From: Jannaschia pagri
Lineage (GTDB): Bacteria; Pseudomonadota; Alphaproteobacteria; Rhodobacterales; Rhodobacteraceae
Assembly: GCF_019655435.1 (NCBI RefSeq)
Contig: NZ_BPFH01000012.1
Coordinates: forward strand, 1-44,686
Length of the DNA stretch: 44,686 bases
Direction: 5' to 3'
In this document: positions 8,885 through 15,831 of the stretch, in pieces
How the letters are laid out: the number at the start of each line of letters is the position of its first letter
Position numbering within the stretch: position 1 is the first letter of the stretch
The notes under the pieces: model-generated
What the model was told of the DNA's origin: nothing
The model's database searches: none
The model's input: the letters and a program-made list of their open reading frames with translations, nothing else
Program-made: the position numbers and the translations under genes

Positions 8885-9683
8885 GTTGGGGAAACTGTAA
8901 CTGCAAAACGTATCAGCCTTTATTCAACCTCTCGCTTTGTAGGTGTCTGAACGCTTTGTTTCGTACAGCTTGACGGAACATCTGCAACCCCCATTGCGCA
9001 GGTTCAATAAGCTCGGGCATGCCTCGCAGGCTACACTGATTGAACCAGTGGATGCTTCTCACACTTACCGCGTCGTGGCATAGTCACCCCACCATATCTG
9101 CTCTGTGTCTCTTCTCTGGACCGCCTAGGTCTGAAGTTTCTGGGGGCAGAGCACATCCATCGCCTTCCAGGGCTTTGCAAAGACATGTTTGCAGGGAATG
9201 CGAATATAGGTAGTGGAGCCCGCTTCGATGTTGATGCCGGCGCGCATGGCAACAGACAATCATCGCACGAGCTTCGGCCGACAGAGCGTTTCTTTGATCC
9301 CAGACGAAGCTCGTACAGGTTTTAGGCCCACGTGGCACCTCAGCTCACGTCTTCTAGACAACGCACTGCGCTTAGAATTTGGTTAGTTCATCTGAGACAG
9401 ATACAAGAGCTAGCCACCACTCTTTTCAAACGTCGATCACGCAGGAGCGGGTCCTGACTCGATGAGTCTCGGAAAGAAAGCTCGATAAAACAGATACTTA
9501 TTGGCACCCAACACTTCGTTTCGGCGCCGAAGATTTCCTTAATAGTCGCTAAAAAACAACGCTTATCATACACCTGTGCGTACATGAGGAGCATGAAAAC
9601 CTTGATAACGATTTGGTAACTATTTCGATAGTTAAGATGGCCTTCACACTTGTGGCTCAAAAAAGGCGCGGAAGGAACGTATC
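8885..9683. other. 0.8-kb region without an intact gene
   Basis: No intact gene. On the minus strand, from about 9065 down to a stop at 8913, one frame reads plausible protein text (IHWFNQCSLRGMPELIEPA, then QWGLQMFRQAVRNKAF) with no credible start, so it may be the tail of a decayed gene. The part nearest 9684 carries a 14-bp motif shared with the region upstream of the third CxxC gene. Confidence 0.45.
9610..9623 (+). promoter_or_regulatory. 14-bp motif upstream of CxxC paralogue 2
   Basis: GATTTGGTAACTAT lies 60 bp upstream of the start at 9684. The identical 14 bases, in the same orientation relative to the gene, lie 49 bp upstream of paralogue 3 (40426-40439, minus strand). Just after it a short inverted repeat AACTAT-ttcg-ATAGTT could be a binding site. 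It is probably a shared promoter or operator element. Confidence 0.45.
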
Positions 9684-10097
9684 TTGTGCAATCTGTGTGA
9701 CGACTACGGACTGATGGAAGAGTTGGATCAGGTTCCTCCAACTAAGTCTCGGATCGTGTTGTGCCCCGTGATGTGCTCTTCCGCCCGCAAAAACGCTGCG
9801 CTGTTTCGCGCCGAGGATACTATTTGGCAGTCAACCGATAGAGCCACTGAACTGGAAGCACTTGTCATCCCCGGGACGCGCCTTGTGCCGTTGGGAATGA
9901 GGCAGATCCTGCAAGTGACCGAAGGTAAGCGGAGATCACCCGCTCGGAAATTGCGCGTCTTGGACAGACGCGTTCTTCAAACACTTGAGCCTGGCAACGT
10001 GGTAGCCCATCCGACGTCAACGTCCGCTGATGTAGCGTCAGCAATTGCCCCGACTTATGGTAAGACTTGCAGGCCGGCTCCTCCACTTGGTCATTAG
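9684..10097 (+). CDS. Small CxxC-X21-CPxxC protein (paralogue 2)
   Basis: A 137-aa protein starting at TTG 9684, supported by GGAAGGA seven bases upstream and by the Cys motif beginning at residue 2. Cys2-x2-Cys5 and Cys27-Pro-x2-Cys31 match the spacing of the proteins at 8633 and 40376. It shares GLMEELD and FRAEDTIW with paralogue 3 (GLVEEVD, FRAEDMVW), so these two are the closer pair. After about residue 75 the sequence becomes Arg/Pro/Ala-rich and resembles neither relative; that tail may be read-through of a shorter ancestral gene. Function is unknown. Confidence 0.65.
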   Translation: MCNLCDDYGLMEELDQVPPTKSRIVLCPVMCSSARKNAALFRAEDTIWQSTDRATELEALVIPGTRLVPLGMRQILQVTEGKRRSPARKLRVLDRRVLQTLEPGNVVAHPTSTSADVASAIAPTYGKTCRPAPPLGH

Positions 10098-10307
10098 CGT
10101 GACAAGCAATATCCTGGAACAGGATGTCGCATTGCTGATTGAGGCCAATAGCTAAATGCATGACAAAAGATCTCCTCAGCGAGTAGTAGCCATTACGTCG
10201 AGGAAACACATTAACACGGTGTTAAGATCTGTTGATGGAGTGGCTCAGTGGCAGGTTTTTGCCCAGTTATGGCTTAGAATGTGTTACTAACTGGTCTTCG
10301 CTTTCAC

Positions 10308-10326
10308 GGCTGGCTCCAAGCCAGCC
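10308..10326. terminator. Hairpin, possible weak terminator
   Basis: GGCTGGC-tccaa-GCCAGCC is a perfect 7-bp stem about 210 bp downstream of the CxxC gene. No T-run follows it, so intrinsic termination is doubtful. It sits just before the left edge of the IS3 remnant. Confidence 0.25.
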
Positions 10327-10341
10327 ATCGCCCGCGCCTGC

Positions 10342-10920
10342 TGAGTTACCCCCGAAGTTCGGACACTGACGTGAGCTACGAATTGCAATCTGCTGATCTT
10401 CGACGGGAAGGAGATCAGAGATGTCGAAACGGAAGCAGCACTCGCCGGAGTTCAAGGCGAAGGTGGCGCTGAAACCGGTGAAGGGTGAGCAGACGGTCGC
10501 GAAGCTGGCAAGCCGGTTCGGGGTGCAGCAGGTGACCTAGCATTTGCGCAACGCTGGGCACTTGGTGAACAAGGAATGGATCCGTCGGTTGATGCGGCTG
10601 ATCGGTCTCATTCCGATCTACCAGAAGCCCAACACCAGCAAGGCGGCGAAGGGGCACAAGATCTGCCCCTACCTGCTGAAAGGGCTGTGGGTGACCCGAC
10701 CCAACCAGGTCTGGGCGGCCGGTATTACCTATCTGCCGATGCGACGGGGCTTTCTCTATCTGATGGCGATCATGGACTGGCACACCCGCAAAGTGCTGGC
10801 CTAGCGCATCTCGAACACACTGGAGGCCGACTTCTGCGTCGAGGCACTGAACGAGACCATCTACCGCTTCGGTCTGCCCGAGGTTATGAACACAGACCAA
10901 AGTAGCCAGTTCGAAGGCTA
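10342..10920 (+). pseudogene. Remnant of an IS3-family element (orfA-orfB, decayed)
   Basis: The start of an IS3-type orfA is at 10421 ([17 protein letters not shown], with GAAGGAG upstream). It runs 39 codons to a TAG at 10538. The rest of orfA and the front of orfB are missing. OrfB-like text resumes directly after (WIRRLMRLIGLIPIYQKPN, then TRPNQVWAAGITYLPM and YLMAIMDWHTRKVLA, the first DDE region). It is interrupted by TAG at 10802 and ends around 10915 at NTDQSSQFEGYA, before the last catalytic Glu. A left end near 10342 (TGAGTTACCCCC) is plausible. No right end is found. Its 3' edge abuts the C-terminus of the Hint_2 gene on the other strand. Confidence 0.85.
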
Positions 10921-12051
10921 CGCCGCGTCCAACGGTTCGGCCTTGTTCCTCTCCATTTCGACACCGCGGCTCTGCTTTCGGATTCTCTTTGACGCAAGAG
11001 AATTCTTTTCGCGGAAGTACTCTGATATCAAACGTCTTACATATCCGGCCTGCAGGCATTCTCGCGCAGGCGGGCCGTTCACGGCTGCGGCAAGAGACGT
11101 CGCAGGCCCGAAAAGTCGCATGACTTCATGGTGGTCGGTTGCGTTCAAACCGTTCATGACCATCGGTCCAAGCAACAGTGATTCCGACAGACAGCCGTTG
11201 GCGGTAACAACCTCATGCCTGTCAAAGGCGAAGTGAACCCAGTTTACGTGAGACTTACCTTTCATATAACGGATGCCTGGCAGGCCTGTCAGTGATTTCG
11301 CCGGCGCGAATACCTCAGAGTTGAAAATCGCCTGTAGCTGCCCGGCAGCGCCGACCAAGATACGGTGTTGCGGCGATATGACTAAGTCCTCTGTCGGCAA
11401 ACATTGACCTAGCGCCCCCGCCTTGACCAGTACCGGTTTAGCGTCGGGCTCAGTATCCCTTAAGTAATGCGCGCTGTTTCGTACCCAGCGGATAACTTGC
11501 GCTCCGTTATCCACTGTCATGACTTGGTCGCCGGGTTTGAGAACCTCAACGGCGCGCGGGCCGTCCGGGGTATCGATCAGAGTGCCTGCGGCGAAACATA
11601 CGAAACTGGTGTTGTCTACCGACCGCGCAGCACTGGTTGTGTACATCCCATCATATTCATCGACAAAAACACTCGTCAGCTCGACGGATTGGATCTTTAA
11701 GTTGTCAAGGTGTACTTCATTAGTTGGGATAATGTAAGCTTCGCCGCTTGAAAGCTGTGCGACACCTAGTATTGCAGTGAATGATGAACCATCGCCGAGT
11801 GTAATCGTAGCGTTGTATGTTTGAACGCTATCGAGTCCGCTCGTAACGCCATCGACGGTTACGGTTTCCCCACCGCCGAGATCATCTTCCCATATGATGC
11901 CATCACCGTTACCATCGTTGGAAACGGCTGAGACAATCGACATCATGGTGTTGTCAATTGTCCCGAGCAAACTGGCAGAATTCTCGCTCTCAAAATTGCC
12001 TTCGGTTGGGTCTAGGTCGGCACGGACCCCGATACTAATCCACTTTGCCAT
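10918..12051 (-). CDS. Hint_2 domain protein
   Basis: A 377-aa protein. The start ATG at 12051 has GGAG just upstream; a longer reading frame to 12585 runs through hairpin-rich non-coding DNA and was discarded. Residues about 1-150 are a Gly/Asp/Thr-rich beta-type region. A Hint_2 (Hedgehog/intein) domain begins at the Cys of CFAAGTLIDTPDG and contains GDQVMTVDNGAQVIRWV and ISPQHRILV, the block with the conserved His. Such proteins are frequent in Roseobacter genomes, often linked to type I secretion. The last 20-30 residues (from about RIRKQSRG) look unlike the family and run into the IS3 remnant, so the 3' end was probably replaced when that element arrived. Confidence 0.88.
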   Translation of the reverse strand: MAKWISIGVRADLDPTEGNFESENSASLLGTIDNTMMSIVSAVSNDGNGDGIIWEDDLGGGETVTVDGVTSGLDSVQTYNATITLGDGSSFTAILGVAQLSSGEAYIIPTNEVHLDNLKIQSVELTSVFVDEYDGMYTTSAARSVDNTSFVCFAAGTLIDTPDGPRAVEVLKPGDQVMTVDNGAQVIRWVRNSAHYLRDTEPDAKPVLVKAGALGQCLPTEDLVISPQHRILVGAAGQLQAIFNSEVFAPAKSLTGLPGIRYMKGKSHVNWVHFAFDRHEVVTANGCLSESLLLGPMVMNGLNATDHHEVMRLFGPATSLAAAVNGPPARECLQAGYVRRLISEYFREKNSLASKRIRKQSRGVEMERNKAEPLDAA

Positions 12052-12610
12052 TGCACATCTCCGTTTCGAGCAGGTCGTCGAACCCTTTCGGAAACGTCTT
12101 AGTGACAAATTGTTGCCAACTGGTTTGTACACGACAACACACGCGCAAAAGAACAAAAGATGAACAATTGAAGTAGAGCGCGGCCAAACAGACAAGGCGC
12201 GGCATCGGCGATGCTGGAGAGATGTTATCGCAGCTGAAGGCAGGACGGGCAGGCGCAGTCGCTGATCTCGGAGAATACCTGACTGACGATCACCAGTTGT
12301 TTTGGTCAACAGACGCAGCATCGAACCGATCAAAGCCTCCCCCGGCTTCGAAGGGGGACGCCTGAGCGGCGTCAGAGCGACCACGGGGCGTTGATGCCCC
12401 GGCAGAAAACCCGGCTCCCTGCGGCCACTGTGCCGCGTCGGAGGCAGGGTTTTCAGATGGGGTTGAGAGGGACCGTCAGCCTGCGTGGCAACTGAACGCG
12501 CCTCCCCCTTGAGGGGACGGGAGGGGGTCTGATGCTCGTACAAAGCGCGGCTTTGTGTATACGAGCATATTAACACTCTCTTCACTCTCCCATGCTACGC
12601 TGACGTCGTC
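12052..12610. other. Hairpin-rich intergenic region, candidate oriT
   Basis: 560 bp without a credible gene, directly upstream of the relaxase gene. It holds a dense series of inverted repeats. These include TCCCCC/GGGGGA (12338-12358), GACGCC-tgagc-GGCGTC (12357-12373) and CGGGGC/GCCCCG (12384-12401). The longest is ATGCTCGTACAAAGC pairing with GCTTTG and TACGAGCAT around a 4-nt bulge (12532-12568). Origins of transfer usually sit next to the relaxase gene and carry such repeats, so this is the best oriT candidate. I do not recognise a nic sequence. The promoters for the divergent Hint_2 and relaxase genes must also lie here. Confidence 0.55.
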
Positions 12611-13891
12611 ATGAGGAACATTACCTGCAAAACCACACCAGTTTCCCGATCACGCAAAGGAGCACAATCCGGGCGACGCGCCAGTGCAGTCGCAGGCGCT
12701 GCCTACCGGGCCGGAGAGAACCTCAAGCACGAAAACTACAGTGATGACGGAAAAGACAAGTGGTTCCGCTACGCCAACCGGAGCGACGTAGTCCGCGAAA
12801 CTTTCATTATGGCACCGAGCGACGCACCCGAATTCGTCCACGATCGATCCTCGCTTTGGAACTGGGTCGAGGACAGGGAGAGGTCGGCGACAGCACGGCT
12901 CGGGCGCGAGGTCCAGCTGGGGTTCGCCTATGAGCTAAGTCACGAAGAACAGCGCAGCCTGGTGCAGCAGTTCGTTCAGAAGGAATTCGTCGACAAAGGC
13001 TTCGTGGCTGATGTCGCAATCCATAATTACGGGCGGACAATCCCATCTATGGGCCTCTCCGAAACCCAAGCCGAGAAGATCCGTGGCCTCGCAGAGGCGG
13101 GGATCCGTTTCCTCAGTCGTGAAGACGCACAGGGCGTGGAGAGCGTCCATGTGATGGAGATCACGAACCGAGACGGTCATGTCACAGGCTTCAAGCTCTA
13201 CCAGCCACATGCACATGTCAGGGTCACCCCTCGCATCGTCGAGGACGGTGAGTTCGCCAACAACAAATACGCCTCCCGAGAGCTCAACAGACATGAGACA
13301 GCCATGCGTTGGCGCTACGAATGGCCAGAGCTCCAGAACGGATCTCTCGAACGCATTGGCTCAGAGGTCCGCGTCTCCGCCACCTCTGAGACAGAAGACG
13401 AGTTCCCCGATCTCCGTTTCCTCGGTCGCGCGCAAAGCCAGGAAAGCCAGGCCATCGAGGAGCGGCGTGACGCGCTCGACGAGAGCCACGCGACCGATCA
13501 TGCCGAGGCCCAAGAGGCCGAGGCCGCCGATGATGCCTTCCGGGCAATCCATAACGAAAGTGTCAAGGACGCCTACCTGGAGTTAGAAGACCCAAAGGGG
13601 TCGACTAGCGAAGAAGGGCAACGCACGCGCCTGGCGCTCTGGTGGCAGCGACAGGCAGACCGGTTTGGCGAATGGAAAGAAACCTTCCGCGAGCACGCAG
13701 ACGCGTGGCGAGACCGCTTCGACCAGCATGCACAACGCATTCGGGGCGCGTTCGGATGGGAACTCGATCCCGAGGAGCAGGAGGTCGCCTCCGAGACCCC
13801 ATCGCCGGAAGTCGAAGCGCCACAAACCGGACCACCCGAGGCCGGGATCGATCGGCCACCGGAACCGGAGCAAGAGGAGCCTGACCGATGA
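12611..13891 (+). CDS. mobA: MOBQ relaxase (MobA/MobL family)
   Basis: A 426-aa conjugative relaxase that would nick oriT and pilot the transferred strand. The catalytic Tyr is probably Tyr32 in SAVAGAAYRAGENL, the MobA/MobL motif I. The metal-binding histidines are probably His138 (VADVAIHNYG) and His200/His202 (YQPHAHVRVTPR). About 60 residues separate His138 from the HxH pair, against some 15 in typical TraA/MobA proteins, so there is an insert at about 141-190. The C-terminal third is acidic and helical with no helicase domain, so this is a stand-alone relaxase. Its stop overlaps the next gene (ATGA). Confidence 0.9.
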   Translation: MRNITCKTTPVSRSRKGAQSGRRASAVAGAAYRAGENLKHENYSDDGKDKWFRYANRSDVVRETFIMAPSDAPEFVHDRSSLWNWVEDRERSATARLGREVQLGFAYELSHEEQRSLVQQFVQKEFVDKGFVADVAIHNYGRTIPSMGLSETQAEKIRGLAEAGIRFLSREDAQGVESVHVMEITNRDGHVTGFKLYQPHAHVRVTPRIVEDGEFANNKYASRELNRHETAMRWRYEWPELQNGSLERIGSEVRVSATSETEDEFPDLRFLGRAQSQESQAIEERRDALDESHATDHAEAQEAEAADDAFRAIHNESVKDAYLELEDPKGSTSEEGQRTRLALWWQRQADRFGEWKETFREHADAWRDRFDQHAQRIRGAFGWELDPEEQEVASETPSPEVEAPQTGPPEAGIDRPPEPEQEEPDR

Positions 13892-14385
13892 TACCGCAGG
13901 AAGAAGGCCGATTGATCTCGCGGATCGCGCAGCGCGTGATACGCTCCCGGGGCGAACGACCGCAGGGAGGGCGCGACGGTTTGGCCGAGGGCAGCGCAGA
14001 CTACGAAGCCTATATCGTAACCCCCGGCTTTCCCCGGATGGGGTTCACGCTGGGGACGTATCTCCGCAGCCCGAAGGAGTTTGGGGTGCAATCCCACGGG
14101 ATCCTCTACCCTGATCTCAAGAAGCTCAAATGGCGCCAGTATGACGGCGCAGAGTACATCACCTTCACCCATGCGGGAGAGGCCTATACCCTTCGGGGCC
14201 GCGGCCTCTACGAGATGTATCTCGCGATGATGGACGGCACCTTGCAGTCCGTTCTGGAGTACGACGCCTCCGTCTTCGCTCCGATCGACCCAAGCCAACC
14301 CATCATCGACCGTGTGGCCGTGACCGACGTTGCGGAGATGGTCCGACGAAGCCGCGAGGATCGAGAGAGCCGCCGCACGCATTAG
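13888..14385 (+). CDS. Hypothetical protein coupled to the relaxase gene
   Basis: A 165-aa protein, unrecognised. Its ATG overlaps the relaxase stop codon (ATGA), so the two are translationally coupled and it probably serves mobilisation, for example as a relaxosome accessory. The sequence is mixed alpha/beta and soluble (FGVQSHGILYPDLKKLKWRQ, TFTHAGEAYTLRGRGLYEMY), with a basic C-terminus rich in Arg. There is no membrane segment. No ribbon-helix-helix or other DNA-binding fold is obvious. Confidence 0.75.
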   Translation: MIPQEEGRLISRIAQRVIRSRGERPQGGRDGLAEGSADYEAYIVTPGFPRMGFTLGTYLRSPKEFGVQSHGILYPDLKKLKWRQYDGAEYITFTHAGEAYTLRGRGLYEMYLAMMDGTLQSVLEYDASVFAPIDPSQPIIDRVAVTDVAEMVRRSREDRESRRTH

Positions 14386-14397
14386 CGAATATTGTGG

Positions 14398-14416
14398 CAT
14401 AAAGTATTACTTTATG
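14398..14416. promoter_or_regulatory. Palindromic operator of parDE module 1
   Basis: CATAAAGTA-t-TACTTTATG is a perfect 9-bp inverted repeat 25 bp upstream of the parD start, in an AT-rich promoter stretch. Ribbon-helix-helix antitoxins of the ParD type autorepress by binding palindromes at this position, so it is the likely operator. Confidence 0.7.
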
Positions 14417-14441
14417 TTACTCTAATCGTATGGAGGGTCAC

Positions 14442-14723
14442 ATGCAGAATGTCGAACGCCTAAGCATCACGCTCCCTAAGGACATGGCGCAAACGGTCCG
14501 CGGCGCGGTCTCAGGGGGCGGATATGCCTCCAACAGCGAAGTCATTCGCGAAGCCGTCCGTTTGTGGCAAGAAACCCATGCGGCGCGGCTTCAGCGCGCT
14601 GAGACCCTACGCGCCGCCGTCGCGGCGGCAGACGCTGACCCCCGTCCGAACCTCTCAGAAGCCGACGTAGACGCACATTTTGCGGCTAAGCTTGCAAAGG
14701 CATCTATGGAGCCGCGTGACTAA
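14442..14723 (+). CDS. parD: ParD-family antitoxin, module 1
   Basis: A 93-aa antitoxin. The ATG at 14442 is preferred over the upstream one at 14430 because GGAGGG (14432-14437) then sits at correct spacing. Residues 1-45 form a ribbon-helix-helix DNA-binding domain (ERLSITLPKDMAQTVRGAV, SNSEVIREAVRLW). The remainder is helical and acidic and would wrap the toxin. The stop codon overlaps the parE start. ParD neutralises ParE and represses its own operon through the palindrome just upstream. Confidence 0.92.
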   Translation: MQNVERLSITLPKDMAQTVRGAVSGGGYASNSEVIREAVRLWQETHAARLQRAETLRAAVAAADADPRPNLSEADVDAHFAAKLAKASMEPRD

Positions 14724-15033
14724 GCTCGAATATCGGCCACTCGCCCTCGACGACCTCAACGCGATCTTTGAGATCGTCGGATCCGACTACCCGCAGCGCG
14801 GCTACGACTTTGTCGAAGCCATTCGTGAGCGGTGCCGGACCAACCTCCTCCCAACGCCGGGCCTTGGACCAAGCCGCCAGGATCTTGGCCAAGGGATCCG
14901 CATCTACCCCATCAAGACGATGCGTGTCGTTGTCGTTTATCGCGTTTCAGATAACGCGCTTGTCATCATCCGGGTCTTCTACGGCGGTGCGGATTACGCC
15001 GCCGCTGTTCAGCGGATGGACGACGTCACATGA
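14716..15033 (+). CDS. parE: ParE-family toxin, module 1
   Basis: A 105-aa RelE/ParE-superfamily toxin; characterised ParE proteins poison DNA gyrase. The start is GTG 14716, which overlaps the parD stop by 8 bases. An ATG at 14680 would lie inside parD and add 12 residues unlike the family. Typical features are LEYRPLALDDLNAIFEIV at the N-terminus, GLGPSRQDLGQGIRIYPI in the middle and VVVYRVSDNALVIIRVFYGG at the end. With parD it forms an addiction module that stabilises the plasmid. Confidence 0.92.
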   Translation: MTKLEYRPLALDDLNAIFEIVGSDYPQRGYDFVEAIRERCRTNLLPTPGLGPSRQDLGQGIRIYPIKTMRVVVVYRVSDNALVIIRVFYGGADYAAAVQRMDDVT

Positions 15034-15090
15034 CTACGACGATACGGGGCGCCTCAGGCGCCCCGGTTATGATCAAGTCGGCCCACTGCC

Positions 15091-15831
15091 CTATTGGGCT
15101 GCCAGGGGCCCCTGCCCCGGCTTCCGTTTCGGCAGGGGAGGTTTCGCGGGCTTTGCCGCGGCCGATGTTTTGCGTGTGCGCCGAGGCGCCGGCGTGGTTG
15201 GGGCCTGAGACGCCCTAGGAGGCGACTGAGGTGGTTTCGACGCCGTTGCAGCCCCCTGCCCTGCCACAGGAGCTTGAACGACACTGAGAGGCGCCTGAGG
15301 CCGTTTTTGCCGCAAAGCCGTCTGAACCTTCGGATCAAGACGCGCCAGGAACGTCTCGATCCGCCCATCCACGAACCGCAGGGGCAGCTCAGGAACCGCA
15401 CGATAGACGGAATAGGCTTTCAGCTGATGCGCCGGCGGGACCCAGTGTCGGATTGGCGGCATCGGCCGCTGTGGCATAGGGAAGGCCAGAAGGACGTGCT
15501 TGAGTGGCGCTTGGAACCACCAAAGACCGAGGAACAGCCCTGCCCCCGCCGCAAGGGCTCCGATTTCGTAGGGCGCGCGGCCCGCGAACCGCGCGAAATC
15601 CCCCTGCCAGGTTCCAAGCGCGCTCCGCGTCAAGTCGGCGTGCCAGGCCAGGACATACGGCTCGGCCCAGTCCCGGCCAAAATAGGCTGCTGCTCCGAAG
15701 GCAACCGTCACGAGGAACGGCGCCGCACTTCGCGTCAGGAAAATGAGAAGCAGATAGACCCGGAAGAGCGCCGAAAACACGAGATAGAGCGGAAGGCGAA
15801 GCAGGTAGATGATCCAATGAAAGAGATTCAT
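15091..15831 (-). CDS. Membrane protein coupled to the type IV coupling protein
   Basis: A 246-aa inner-membrane protein. Two or three hydrophobic helices lie at about 5-45 (IIYLLRLPLYLVFSALF, LLIFLTRSAAPFLVTVAF) and at 88-105. A cytoplasmic part follows, and then a Pro/Ala/Lys-rich basic tail (about 185-246). Its ATG overlaps the coupling-protein stop (ATGA), so the two are made together. The coupling protein lacks its own membrane segments, and this protein may supply them. It is not recognisable as a VirB component. Confidence 0.78.
   Translation of the reverse strand: MNLFHWIIYLLRLPLYLVFSALFRVYLLLIFLTRSAAPFLVTVAFGAAAYFGRDWAEPYVLAWHADLTRSALGTWQGDFARFAGRAPYEIGALAAGAGLFLGLWWFQAPLKHVLLAFPMPQRPMPPIRHWVPPAHQLKAYSVYRAVPELPLRFVDGRIETFLARLDPKVQTALRQKRPQAPLSVVQAPVAGQGAATASKPPQSPPRASQAPTTPAPRRTRKTSAAAKPAKPPLPKRKPGQGPLAAQ

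Noticed and set aside
9031-9741. Minus-strand ORFs (9084-9338, 9388-9741) between the CxxC genes
   Set aside because: No ribosome sites or family resemblance; the second overlaps the start of the real gene at 9684.
12052-12585. N-terminal extension of the Hint_2 frame to 555 aa
   Set aside because: It runs through repeated hairpins, is Arg/Pro/Leu-rich noise, and a good start with GGAG exists at 12051.
13573-14400. 275-codon minus-strand ORF across the end of the relaxase and next gene
   Set aside because: Shadow of two real overlapping genes on the plus strand.
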